64,000 bases of DNA, from the NCBI RefSeq assembly GCF_032118995.1, contig NC_092665.1:16822012-16886011 (forward strand), given 5' to 3'. Position 1 is the first letter of the stretch; each line of letters starts with the position of its first letter. Source of the stretch: Asterias amurensis (lineage: Eukaryota; Echinodermata; Asteroidea; Forcipulatida; Asteriidae). The notes beneath the pieces are model-generated. The model was not told the origin of the DNA, searched no databases, and saw only the letters and a list, made by a program, of their open reading frames with translations. Position numbers and translations under genes: made by a program. Shown in pieces: positions 54,946 to 64,000 of the stretch.

Positions 54946-57229
54946 GTGAGTGCTTGTAAATACAGGGCTGAGTTTCAGCTTTAGAATAAAAAAATAAGTC
55001 CACTTGAAACCCTCTTCCAAAGGAGCTAGATCATAACTCTTTAGCACTAACTATTAGTTCAAATTACGCGCATGGAAATAAAAACAAAACTTGCGGCTAA
55101 GTAAATTGTTGTTGTTATATTTCGAATTAAAACTAGGGACAGATGTAGTTTCATACCAAAAAGTTTTACAAGTTTTGTATTATTTCGGTAAAACGTTGTT
55201 TGTCTCATCTTCTTATTCCAAAATCTATCATGGTTTTCTCTATAACGATGAAAATAAAGAAAAAAAAGCATTCATTTTTTATGTTAATTATTGGGTTTTT
55301 TAATAAAAAAAAACCCAAAAAAAACAACAACAACAATTAAATCTACTCATGATAAACAGCCTTTGCAAAGATTAAACCGAACCGGTTTAAAATACGGGGC
55401 ATAAACAATTTGATATGAAGGTATTGTAATGAAGTTCGTCTTTCATTTAAAACTTCTAAAATTTTGATTCTTCGAGAGGAACAATTTGTTGGAAGTATTC
55501 GCTTATTTTGACGAATATTAATGAGTAGTGCAGCATTCGTTGAGCGACATTGTTCATGTTGTGATGAGCGTGTGTATGCAGCTTGCATATACATGTACGC
55601 CGACAGGTCATGAGTGTGTCATCGTTAATTGGGCAAAAATGTCGCAATCCACTGGGCATGCGCAGATTGAGTAGGCATTGTAGCATCCCATAATAGTCAC
55701 AAGTGGCATCCCATAATAGTTTTTGCTTTAGCCCCTGCGTGGCACTATAGATGATTTATGCATAATAAATAACCGTATTGATTTCATTGAACAAACAAAA
55801 GAAACTTAGGGAATGACGCCGGGTGTTGAAATGTAAAAGGAAGTGGATTTTGGGGGTAATTACGTTATTCTCGGGAGGGGGGGGGGGGGGGGGCTAACTA
55901 TTAGATGATATAAATAGAAGATTCACTTAATCTGTTATATTTAGCAGTACATGAATATCATACGATTTCACAGCCCATCTTCACAAACTCTTATATTTAT
56001 GATTGCCTTGGTTTCCATAGTTACGGTCTGGTTTAAGACTGGCTTCATTGCAGAGCAATACATTTGAAATGAATAAGGAGGGTTTGCAAATAAACTCAAG
56101 AATTCCGCAGCCATTATTCCTTTTCAACTTCTTATTGTTTTTCTAAATTGCGAAACATAGATGGTTTGGATTGATTTTGAGAGAGAAAAGTGTTTATTAC
56201 TTGAGGTTTAATTCCTTTTCCCATGATGACTTCTTGTCTTCTTATTACATTATTTTATAAAGATTATGCCAAAAACTTTCGTTGTATATAGACTATCCCT
56301 ATTGATACTTTCTACCTGAAGAACAAACTATGCAATAAATGTATCTCAAGCAATCGAAAAGGCACACAAAATAAGGTCAAAGTTTTAAAAACTCGTGCAA
56401 CTTAGTGAATACATACTTGAAGTAGGTTATACATTCACATAAGTCATGGATCACTAAGTATTTTTTGGGGCATTATTATGAGACAGGTTCAACTTGTTTG
56501 CTGTTAATAAACACACGGTAAAGCTATCGGATTATTAATGGTTACTGAAAACCCAGCCGGAATTTCCCTTTTTTTTTACTGGGGGGGGGGGGGGGGGGTG
56601 GGGGGGGGCAGAGAGAACTTCAAAGATAATCTAAGCAATTAAAGTTTTGTGGACGAACTGTGTGCTCCCCCTATAGGGAAGGATCAGAGACACCGGTGCC
56701 CCCCCCCCCCCCCCCGTTGTCTCAACTGGAATAATTAGGCAAATTAAAATATCGTATTTATGGGATAGCAGTTGGCGCGGTGCCTAAAATTAGGGGGGGG
56801 GGGTTAGAATCCCCCCGCTGGCCATTGAAGACGTGTGGAACAATACATAATATTGTAGTCTATTGTCACGATCATTACTAAATAAACATCCAACTAAAAG
56901 CTACTATTCTAATTCAACAACATACATGCAACTTTCTAATTGCAACACAAAAAGAGGGCAATAGCCGATCACGCTTATCTTCTAAAAACAATGTTTTACA
57001 GTTTTCTATGGCACAGTTTTGAAAAGAAAAGGAGGAATTCAGCCTATCGGCTGAAAAGTTGCATACAAGCATCGTATAATGCTTCGTGATAGGTGATTTT
57101 CATGTGGATAGATTCAAAGTTGGGCAGACGTCTTTGCACCCCCTTGGGCATGCAATAACTTCATGCTCAAAATTGTTTTATAAAGTGGTCAAGCGCCCCC
57201 ATTATAAACTTCGCCTCAAACCTATAACG
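54946..57229. other. Intergenic, low-complexity tracts
   Basis: AT-rich sequence with homopolymer and simple repeats: A/C-rich 55300-55340, a G-run at about 55870-55893, and a G/C-run pair near 56581-56716. Two CATCCCATAATAG motifs lie at 55683 and 55707, beside GGGCATGCGCAG at 55657, echoing the CHD4 promoter. No exon is supported. Confidence 0.5.
56581..56716. repeat. Long G tract followed by long C tract
   Basis: About 17 G's, one T and nine more G's at 56581-56608, then about 90 bp later a run of about 17 C's at 56699-56715. The two runs can pair as a hairpin, or each strand can form G-quadruplexes. A further G-run of about 10 is near 56795. Run lengths may carry sequencing error. Confidence 0.8.
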
Positions 57230-57589
57230 TTAAAGCCATTGTACACTTTCGGAACAGAAAAAACAGTTCACATATTTACAAATAACCTACAGGGTTTACA
57301 GAAGGTAATGGTGAAAGACTTCTCTTGAAATACTACTCCATGAAATGCTTTACTTTTTGAGAAAACAATTATCAATTCTCGATATCGAGAATTACGGATT
57401 TATTTTAAACACGTCATTACACGGCGAAACGTGCGGAAACAAGGGTGGGTTTTCCCGTTATTTTCTCCCGACTCCGATGACCGATTGAGCCTAAATTTTC
57501 ACAGGTTTGTTATTTGATATGGAAGTTGTGATACACGAAGTGTGGACCTTTGGACAATACAGTTTACCGAAAGTGTCCAATGGCTTTAA
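57230..57589. mobile_element. MITE family B, TTAA-flanked, 360 bp
   Basis: The left end TTAA-AGCCATTGTACACTTTCG and right end CGAAAGTGTCCAATGGCT-TTAA are inverted. A central TTCTCGATATCGAGAA palindrome lies near 57376. The stretch TCCGATGACCGATTGAGC then TTTTCACAGGTTTGTTAT is shared with family A, so the two families are related. A second copy, interrupted by MITE C, lies at 63127-63640. Confidence 0.9.
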
Positions 57590-59023
57590 GAGGAAATGGC
57601 CGACCACACTTAATTTTTGAACAGTGTTTTTCAGTTTTCTATGGCACAGGTTTGAAAAGTTGATCAGCTAAAAAGTGCATGCCTGTAAACGTTCATATAT
57701 TCCTCAATGTAAACAAATGTTTGTGCAACTGCGGAGGGATTACACGAATGACCAACCGAATGAACAAAGATTTTTGTGAAAGATAATTTCATCTCATCCG
57801 TCGTCAACATTCTCATCAAAGAGTTTAAAAAGTGGAAGGTACTATAATCTGTTGTTTTTGTCTACAGCTAGGTTTGTCCATGGTCAATTAATTGTAAACC
57901 AAATTTATTGTTCACACTTTGTGATGCAAAAGCTTCATCCGAGAAAGTCAATTATTTAAAATAAGCTAGACCATCTACAAGCTGCTTCAAGTTTTTATGC
58001 AAACAATTATTTTGAGTAATTTCCAATTGTGTCAAGTGCCTATAACAGTAGTCCACCGGGCAAAAGCAAATGAACAATCTTGCGGACCAGTCAGAATTCA
58101 CTACAGGTACAAGTGGTCTGGATAGAAGGTGAGTTCTGCAAAGCATTCCTATTTCATTTGACACCTGGACCACTGAATTGGACTAAGCTAATATGACTAG
58201 GTCCGACTTATGGCATATCAGGCTAACTGGTCAATTAAACATTTAGGGAAAAACCCTGCTAAACACTAATAAACAATTCAGAAGGGATTGAAATGATGAA
58301 TGAGGGAGAGTAACACAACATTTATGAAGTAGAGACTTGGTTTATTGATTTAACTTTGGCTCCAACCAAAACCTTGATTTACATTTAATAACTGAAAATT
58401 ATAGAAAGCATCCATTGTCCGATGTGTGAGCTTTGTATGGTTCTATGAAATGACAATGCCTATATGATTTACCTCAAAGCAAATATGCAGGGATCACCAC
58501 ACACAAAGCATTATCAAAATTCTATTTCTTTGGGTAAGATCTTTTTCTTATAAACTTGAGAAATTATACAGCTAGAAAAGGTCAAATGTTAGAATCTAAT
58601 GCATGAAGATTTGCTGCTGAAGCATTATTTATTTTATGAGACATCACGTCCAGGTCTAGAATAACATGGATGCCACACAGATCATGGCCTCTGTTGCCCC
58701 TCGTTTGACCTTGGTGCCCGTTAACAAATTTAAAAAACCCTCACAATGACAGTGCCCTTAGCGAAATGAAAATGTCCTTGTCCTCTAAATGACGAAATGC
58801 CAGGCCTTCACTTTCACGTCCTTGGCTGTAAATATTTGAGAAATTTGTTCAACATTGGGATCAATTATATGATGAAAAGAGGTCTAATAACCAGGGTTCA
58901 CCAATGTAATTTAGATTTAGGTACGGAATTTATTATATAAAAAATTTGACTTGGCTTTGGCTGGTAGAGATGTGGTCCCTCAAGATGACAAAGGTCAGGG
59001 GTCATTGCACATGAGGTCACAGG
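57590..59023 (-). other. SSR3 3' untranslated region and downstream flank
   Basis: No exon is supported. Minus-strand poly(A) signals are possible at 58628-58633 and 58341-58346 (TTTATT on the plus strand). The SSR3 stop codon is at 59024-59026. The rest is AT-rich intergenic sequence. Confidence 0.45.
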
Positions 59024-62000
59024 TTACTGAGTTCCTGTTGAGAAAAGAGCAAGAAGACCTCCAGCAATGCTGACAGATACAACGTAGTTACTGATGGGTT
59101 AAAGTTAAGGATTATAAGAACAAAAGGTTTCCAAGATTACAGTCCCTTGAATTGTTTAGCTTTCCTACTGTCTGAACATTCATGTCATATTTTTAACTTC
59201 TTTAATGAAACATCGATTAATTCACAAGGTCGAACGGCCACATCAAGGTGAGATAGAGGACTATACTTAATTTGGGCAATTGACCCAAATCAACTACCAC
59301 CAGGGACATGATGCCACATGCTCCTTGGGCTGGAACAGGGTTACCCCCTTCACAGCCCAATGATGTAAGCATATAGGTACAGGGCTCGAAATAGGGTGGG
59401 AAATGCACAAGACTACAGGCTTGCACCTTAAAATCAGATTTTATTTCAAAATTAGTTGAAAAAGCACTTAACAAAGTATCTATTTCATGTGTGTTTGTGT
59501 TTACTGGCCCCTATGCTGAAATCACAGGCCTCAGGCTTTTGGTTTTTTTACAGGTTTCCGAAAACCACAAAAAGCTGGGCATTTTAGTTTCAAAGCATAC
59601 ACAAAAAGCGGGCACGAAGAGAGTTAATACTGCTTAATAATTCACACAGGTCATAGTTCAAAGGATACATTGAAGGGTCAAATGACTTAAGAAGGAAGAA
59701 GGACAGGACGAGCACCAGTAGCAGATAGAGGGCATTGTTGTAGAAGATCGCAAAGGTTGTTGCCTCATAGTCAGCTACTTCATTCTTCTTCCACAGGATC
59801 CTGGAACGGAAAAAAATAATCATTTATGGCTTTTGTTTCGAGATTAAAGTAAAGCTTCACAGACAGCACTATTATAACCTGGTGATTGGGCCCAAGCATT
59901 CCTGAAACTAGCCATACTTCTTTAGGAATATGTCACACCATCAGCCAAAATGGGCAGCCAAAAAGGGCAGCCTAAATGGGCAGCCAAAATGGGCAGCCTA
60001 AATGGGCAGCCAAAATGGGCAGCCAAAATGGGCAGCCAAAATGGGCAGCAGAAATGGGCAGCAGAAATGGGCAGCAGAAATGGGCAGCAGAAATGGGCAG
60101 CCTAAATGGGCAGCAGAAATGGGCAGCCAAAATGGGCAGCAGAAATGGGTGCTGAAAATAGGCAGGCTGGCAAAATGGGCAGGTAAAATGGGCCTCAAGG
60201 TTTTTAATGTGTGAGAAAGTTGCAGTAAATTAGCTTACTGGATCTCATCAACTAAACACGTAACAAACAAAGTCTGAAGTTGGCACTTTGACTGTAAAAA
60301 AAGCATGTCTGACTGGTTGTTGCCAGTAAACTTAAACTATCCCTTCCTAACATCCTACCTCTCATCTTTCTCCTTGCGCGATATCTTCTTGTTGTCGGCA
60401 TCAGTCAATTGTCTCATCACTTCTTTAGAGACGGCATCCTCACGTTTTTGAGCGACCCTGAAAAAAGACAACACAAAGTGAAATATAAACAATGGCTTGT
60501 TATCAGCACATTTTATGTTACAATAACAGTTACAGTAATACCACAAATGTAATTTACAGCACAAATTAACAACTATTTCTTTACCTACAAAATCAAAAGA
60601 CATAATCATTGAACCAAATACTTAGTACAATACAAGTTAACAGTCTGCGCAACCAATGATAATGATTATTGTTCTTGTTCTCCAAGGAATAAACTAAGTA
60701 CATGTTCGAATCCCAGCCGAGTAATATGCCTGTGATATTTGTTCACAGGACTCGGGAAAGTACTGAGTATACAGTGCTAACAAACATCGGTGATGGGTAA
60801 AAACCAACAACTAATATTCTTTTTTAACATCTATTCTACAAGTACATGTCCTACCATTTCAGGCCTGGAACTGCAAGACCAATTTCATTTTGTGAAGGAC
60901 ACTTCTATTGAAAAATCTTAAAGTCTCTTGGAAACTTTTGAAAGAGCATTAAGGCCCAGACCAGGAACATTAAGTCCATAGCCAGTGTTGTAGCTAGGAC
61001 ATTTTTAGTGGTGGGCGCAGCTGAATTTAAACTTGGTCAGAAATTGCGAGCAGTGCGCACGTACTTACTTGTAAGGATTGTTTTCAGGGCTAAATATTAA
61101 CATTCCAATCGTGCCAAATGCACATTATGTAAGATTCAAGAATCACAATTTTTAAGTATAATGACAATTGTTATTACAAAAATGTGTTAATACAAAATAA
61201 TTGTGATGCATTTGTTGTGAACAGACTGTTTTTGAAATAGTTTCTGCTGTTTGCTTGTTGTAATCCCGCCGCAAAGAAGTTGAACTTAAACTTTGAAGGT
61301 GGAGTAACTGTCTCGATAGTCTCAGGGACAGTTTCATTCTCAGCACTAACTGAAGCTGCACGAAATACTTTTATATCATCTTCCAATCTTTTCCCGTTTT
61401 CCCAAAAAGTTGTCCAGTTTACCGTACGTTGCGAGGCCATCTTAAAATTTACACAGATCTCATTCAAGTTAAAACCCCAGCGCTGTCACACGTGTGGACG
61501 AAGCGAACGTGTTTACATGCCTACATCCGGGACACGCGAACTCATACACTAGACTTTACACAGCCATCTTGTACTGTTGTGTGGCGATACTGTTTGTGTG
61601 TACATGGAATGCGTGAAATCCCCGCGAAAACCTCACGACTAGACTTGTAGTGCACTCTAGGGTCTACCACAGCGCGCGCTGGTGTACACCACATGTACAT
61701 ACATACATCGTGTACATGTGCACGGTACCAGCACTGCTGTCAGCCTGTATAGACGGTACGCCTTCTACACTGTACTATAGTTGGTTCAATACAAACATCA
61801 GGGCACATTTCAAGAAGAAAACTTCACAAGATGGCAAGAGGCAAGTTACGTGGGAAAACACGTTTGAGGTTTTAATTGCTCGTAATTCTGGCCCAAACAA
61901 ATTACAAACTGCATTTAAAATGACAAAACATGAAAAACCACGACATTTTAGTCTTGCAATGTGATCAATATCAGTAGAACTTTTAATTTTTTATTAACTT

Positions 62001-62376
62001 GGGGGAAAATTTTGTGGTGGGCGGCAGTCTATTTTTCAGCTGAAGTGCCGGGCGGAAATTGTCAGTGCTGGGCGGGCCCGCCTACCGCCGCCCACCGTGG
62101 CTACAACGCTGTCCATAGCCCTTTTTGGCCGTCTTGTAATTCCAGGAAGGGTATTTGGATTATTTATTCAATGAATGTTATAAAATTGTATCCTTAAAGA
62201 ATAAAAGAGGACATTGCATGGACTAAAATATAATCTTTTGCAAACTCACTTGTGTTTCAGGACAAACTTGACATTCCTGTAAGCAAAGGAAACAAGCCAA
62301 GTACTAATGATGGTCATAATACCAAATAGGATTGCAGACTGCACTAAGTCCATCTGGTGCATACGCCAGAACACCC
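59024..62376 (-). CDS. SSR3: Translocon-associated protein subunit gamma, last four exons (5' end missing)
   Basis: Exons (complement): 62250-62376, 60359-60457, 59669-59800 and 59024-59090, phases consistent. SSR3 is a four-helix ER membrane subunit of the TRAP complex that sits beside the Sec61 channel and the ribosome. Visible: [18 protein letters not shown] and [14 protein letters not shown] (helix 2 and the start of the cytosolic loop), [13 protein letters not shown] and ISRKEKDER (loop), [20 protein letters not shown] then [14 protein letters not shown] (helix 3), and [20 protein letters not shown] (helix 4) before the stop. Residue-level agreement with human SSR3 is high. The first exon here begins with the last two bases of a Trp codon, so the N-terminal exon(s), covering about 50 residues and helix 1, lie upstream, probably past the window edge. 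The last intron is U12-type. Confidence 0.97.
59091..59668 (-). other. U12-type GT-AG intron (last intron of SSR3), 578 bp
   Basis: Donor AT/GTATCCTTT on the minus strand is the exact U12 GT-AG consensus. The branch site ATCCTTAAC (plus-strand 59104-59112) differs by one base from consensus and lies about 14-15 bases before the acceptor CATCAG. Splicing yields FDPSI-NYVVSVS, which aligns with human FNPTV-NYILSIS. Confidence 0.93.
59944..60195. repeat. 13-bp minisatellite (AATGGGCAGCCAA), about 19 copies
   Basis: Units are ATGGGCAGCCAAA, ATGGGCAGCAGAA or ATGGGCAGCCTAA. Since 13 is not a multiple of three, the array is open in several frames on both strands (repeating GQPKWAAKM or LPISAAHFG), which is an artefact. 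It lies in an SSR3 intron. Confidence 0.95.
60690..60800 (+). repeat. tRNA-derived SINE fragment
   Basis: B-box-like GTTCGAATCCCAGCCGAG followed by TAATATGCCTGTGATATTTG and TCGGGAAAGTACTGAGTATA. The same body appears in reverse at 13806-13925. It lies in an SSR3 intron, upstream of the hAT-like element. Confidence 0.65.
60983..62111. mobile_element. hAT-like DNA transposon, 1129 bp, 8-bp target duplication TCCATAGC
   Basis: Ends CAGTGTTGTAGCTAGG and, read inward from the right, CAGCGTTGTAGCCACGG; both continue into a GTGGGCGSC motif. TCCATAGC occurs at 60975-60982 and again at 62112-62119, a perfect 8-bp duplication. CAGNGTTG termini with an 8-bp duplication are the hAT signature. The element is too short for a full transposase, but holds an 88-codon minus-strand frame starting at 61440. 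It lies in an SSR3 intron. Confidence 0.93.
61174..61440 (-). CDS. 88-codon open frame inside the hAT-like element
   Basis: Starts [20 protein letters not shown] with an AAGATGGCC start context, and continues [20 protein letters not shown] and [17 protein letters not shown]. The composition looks protein-like, but I do not recognise a domain. It may be the first exon of a hAT transposase or a captured host first exon; no clear splice donor was identified. Confidence 0.35.
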   Translation of the reverse strand: MASQRTVNWTTFWENGKRLEDDIKVFRAASVSAENETVPETIETVTPPSKFKFNFFAAGLQQANSRNYFKNSLFTTNASQLFCINTFL

Positions 62377-62682
62377 CTGTAGAATAAAAAAATAAAAATA
62401 AAACCGTGAATCAAAAACGTAACAAAGAAAAAAGTTACAAATTGTACAAAATGTGCCATTTCTCCTACAAAAGGGAATGAGTTTTACCGATGCAAGGCTC
62501 ATGTGTATTTGTACATTTTTTTTACCCCTTGGTCCCACAAACATTGCGTTAACATGTGAAGGAAATAAACTTGCGCCTTTAACAGTCCCAATGTTCAAAT
62601 AAGCATAAGTTTTGCAAGGTCTATTGTGTCGGCACTGAACATGCCCATTTACAAGCAATGGAGAGCTGTTGATAGTATCAAT

Positions 62683-62839
62683 GCCGGTTTAAAGTCGGTT
62701 GCGCAATGGTCGCACAATGGTCGGGCGCTAGAAATCTTGACGCGCGGTCCAAAAAAGACACAGCTTTTAAGCCTCAGCGATGAACTATAAACTATGTCGC
62801 GCGCCAAAATTTCCATCGTGCGACCATCTTTAAACCGGC
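62683..62839. mobile_element. MITE D, 157 bp, GCCGGTTTAAAG termini
   Basis: The left end GCCGGTTTAAAGTCGGTTGC and right end CGACCATCTTTAAACCGGC are inverted, with inner GTCGCACAATGG/CCATCGTGCGAC pairs. It sits inside a degraded copy of MITE family A: GTTGATAGTAT lies to its left and AAAACATTGTGAGAAACGG to its right, adjacent in intact family A. Target duplication unclear. Confidence 0.8.
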
Positions 62840-62842
62840 TTT

Positions 62843-63127
62843 AAAACATTGTGAGAAACGGCTCCCTCTGCAGTCATGTAGTTTTCAGGAAAGAAGTAGT
62901 TTTCCACGAATTTGATTTCAAGACCTCAGAATTAGATTTTGAGGTCCCCAAATCAAGCATCTGAAAGCACACAACTATGGGTGACAAGGGTGTTTTTTCT
63001 TCCATATTGTCTCGCAGCTTTGATGACCAATTGGAGTTCAAATTTCACAGATTTGTTTTTTCATGCATATGTTGAGAGAATGAGATACACCAACCAAGTG
63101 AGAGGACTGGTCTTTGACAAATAGTGT
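62843..63127. mobile_element. MITE family A, truncated copy
   Basis: Matches the inner and right part of 40191-40575 (AAAACATTGTGAGAAACGGC, GATTTCAAGACCTCAGAATT, TTTCATGCATATGTTGAGA) but stops before the right terminal repeat, at ACAAATAGTG. The family A sequence just left of MITE D (about 62660-62682) belongs to the same copy. Confidence 0.82.
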
Positions 63128-63640
63128 AAGTGTCTTGGACACTTTCGGTATAGAAAAAAAAGTTAAAAGTTCACAGATTTACAAGTAACTTACAGGGTTT
63201 ACAGAAGGTAATGGTGAAAGACTTCTCTTGAAATATTATTCCATTAAATGCTTTACTTTTTGAGAAAACATTAAAACAATATCGATTCTCGATATCGAGA
63301 ATTACGGATTTATTTTAAACACATGTCATGAAACGACGAAACGTGCGGAAACAAGGGTGGGTTTTCCCGTTATTTTCTACCGACTCCGATGATCAATTGA
63401 GGCTTAATTTTCACAGGTTTGTTATTTTGGATAACTTTCCGTAAGGCGCCACCACTTTTTTACTCATTTTTACAAAAAGTGATATCTCATTGAGGTAAAT
63501 TAGATGCTATAATATTTCATATCAAATGAAAAAGTGGTGGCGCCATACGGAAACTTTTCCGTTATTTTATATAGAAGTTGTGATACACGAAGTGTGGGCC
63601 TTGGACAATACTGTTTACCAAAAGTATCCAACGGCTTTAA
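63127..63640. mobile_element. MITE family B, copy 2, interrupted by MITE C
   Basis: Shares TTACAGAAGGTAATGGTGAA, TTCTCGATATCGAGAATTAC and GAAACGTGCGGAAACAAGGG with 57230-57589. The right end ATCCAACGGCTTTAA keeps its TTAA; the left end (GTCTTGGACACTTTCGG) has diverged. MITE C copy 2 sits inside at 63429-63560. Confidence 0.87.
63429..63560. mobile_element. 132-bp MITE C, copy 2, nested in MITE B
   Basis: Same ends as copy 1 and exactly 132 bp. The duplication GTTATTTT is at 63421-63428 and 63561-63568. MITE B's uninterrupted sequence (GGTTTGTTATTTGATATGG at 57506) shows the pre-insertion site, so MITE C arrived later than MITE B. Confidence 0.95.
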
Positions 63641-63796
63641 CAAAAGGGAAATATTATATTGTTTATATTTTTTAGTCAAAACCTTGCTTGGATCCTTTTA
63701 TGCACCAGCCACCAGCATGACCAGAGTATAAACCAGAATTTGATTGATAAATTAATTTTAAATAATTCAAGTTTCGGACTGACCTTTTTATTTTTT

Positions 63797-63928
63797 GGAT
63801 AGCTTTCCGTATGGCGCCACCACCTTTTCACTCATTTTTACAAAAAGGGATATCTCATTTAGGTAAATTAGATACTATATTATTTCATATCGAATGAAAA
63901 AGTGGTGGCGCCATACGGAAACTTTTCC
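63797..63928. mobile_element. 132-bp MITE C, copy 3
   Basis: Starts GGATAGCTTTCCGTATGGCG and ends CGGAAACTTTTCC; again 132 bp. The duplication TATTTTTT is at 63789-63796 and 63929-63936. It lies only 237 bp from copy 2. Confidence 0.95.
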
Positions 63929-64000
63929 TATTTTTTTATTTAGTTTTTTTTAAACACAGAAACTGGGATTTTTATCCACACAAGCTCTGTCATTTTTACG

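Noticed and set aside
59998-60214. Open frames on both strands across 60000-60214
   Set aside because: They are created by the 13-bp AATGGGCAGCCAA tandem repeat. A repeat with no stop in several frames on both strands is not evidence for coding.
61997-62111. Coding exon suggested by GC-rich GGCGGGCCCGCCTACC
   Set aside because: This is the right terminal region of the hAT-like element, as its left end also begins GTGGTGGGCGC after the CAGTGTTGTAGC repeat.

Overview
The window looks like nuclear DNA of a deuterostome animal, most likely an echinoderm and probably a sea star. It is AT-rich and intron-dense, and its four protein genes can be rebuilt exon by exon. The repeats fit: tRNA-headed SINEs, many short inverted-repeat DNA elements (MITEs), and a TTAA-flanked element starting AGGCAGTGGACAC that I recall as abundant in sea-star transcripts. 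That species hint is memory, not a search. No prokaryotic operon, CRISPR array, rRNA, intact tRNA or clear retrovirus-like element was seen.

Layout. (1) 1-1919: non-coding, with a 52-bp minisatellite. (2) 1920-6282, plus strand: a seven-exon class-C beta-lactamase-like serine hydrolase (438 aa). (3) 8549-14900, plus strand: the ribosome-biogenesis GTPase LSG1 in 13 exons (722 aa). (4) 18685-53153, minus strand: a complete 40-exon CHD4/Mi-2 chromatin remodeller (2241 aa), tail to tail with LSG1. (5) 53154-59023: CHD4 promoter, G/C homopolymer tracts, MITEs and two possible plus-strand first exons. (6) 59024-62376, minus strand: the last four exons of SSR3 (TRAP-gamma); its first exon(s) lie past the right edge or were not recognised. 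(7) 62377-64000: a pile of nested MITEs. In all four models every splice phase agrees, and the three complete coding lengths divide by three.

The genes do not form a pathway. They are housekeeping genes of ribosome export (LSG1), nucleosome remodelling (CHD4) and ER translocation (SSR3), plus one metabolic hydrolase.

The most notable signals concern splicing and repeats. Three of the four genes each carry one U12-type (minor spliceosome) intron with near-perfect donor and branch sites: AT-AC in LSG1 and GT-AG in CHD4 and SSR3. Exon edges are repeatedly duplicated in tandem: the end of the CHD4 PHD2 exon with its splice donor occurs six times, and two LSG1 exons have upstream decoy copies that include the splice acceptor. 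A 132-bp MITE occurs three times, always 132 bp long with a perfect 8-bp target duplication, once nested in another MITE. A 1129-bp hAT-like element with an 8-bp duplication and an 88-codon open frame sits inside an SSR3 intron.
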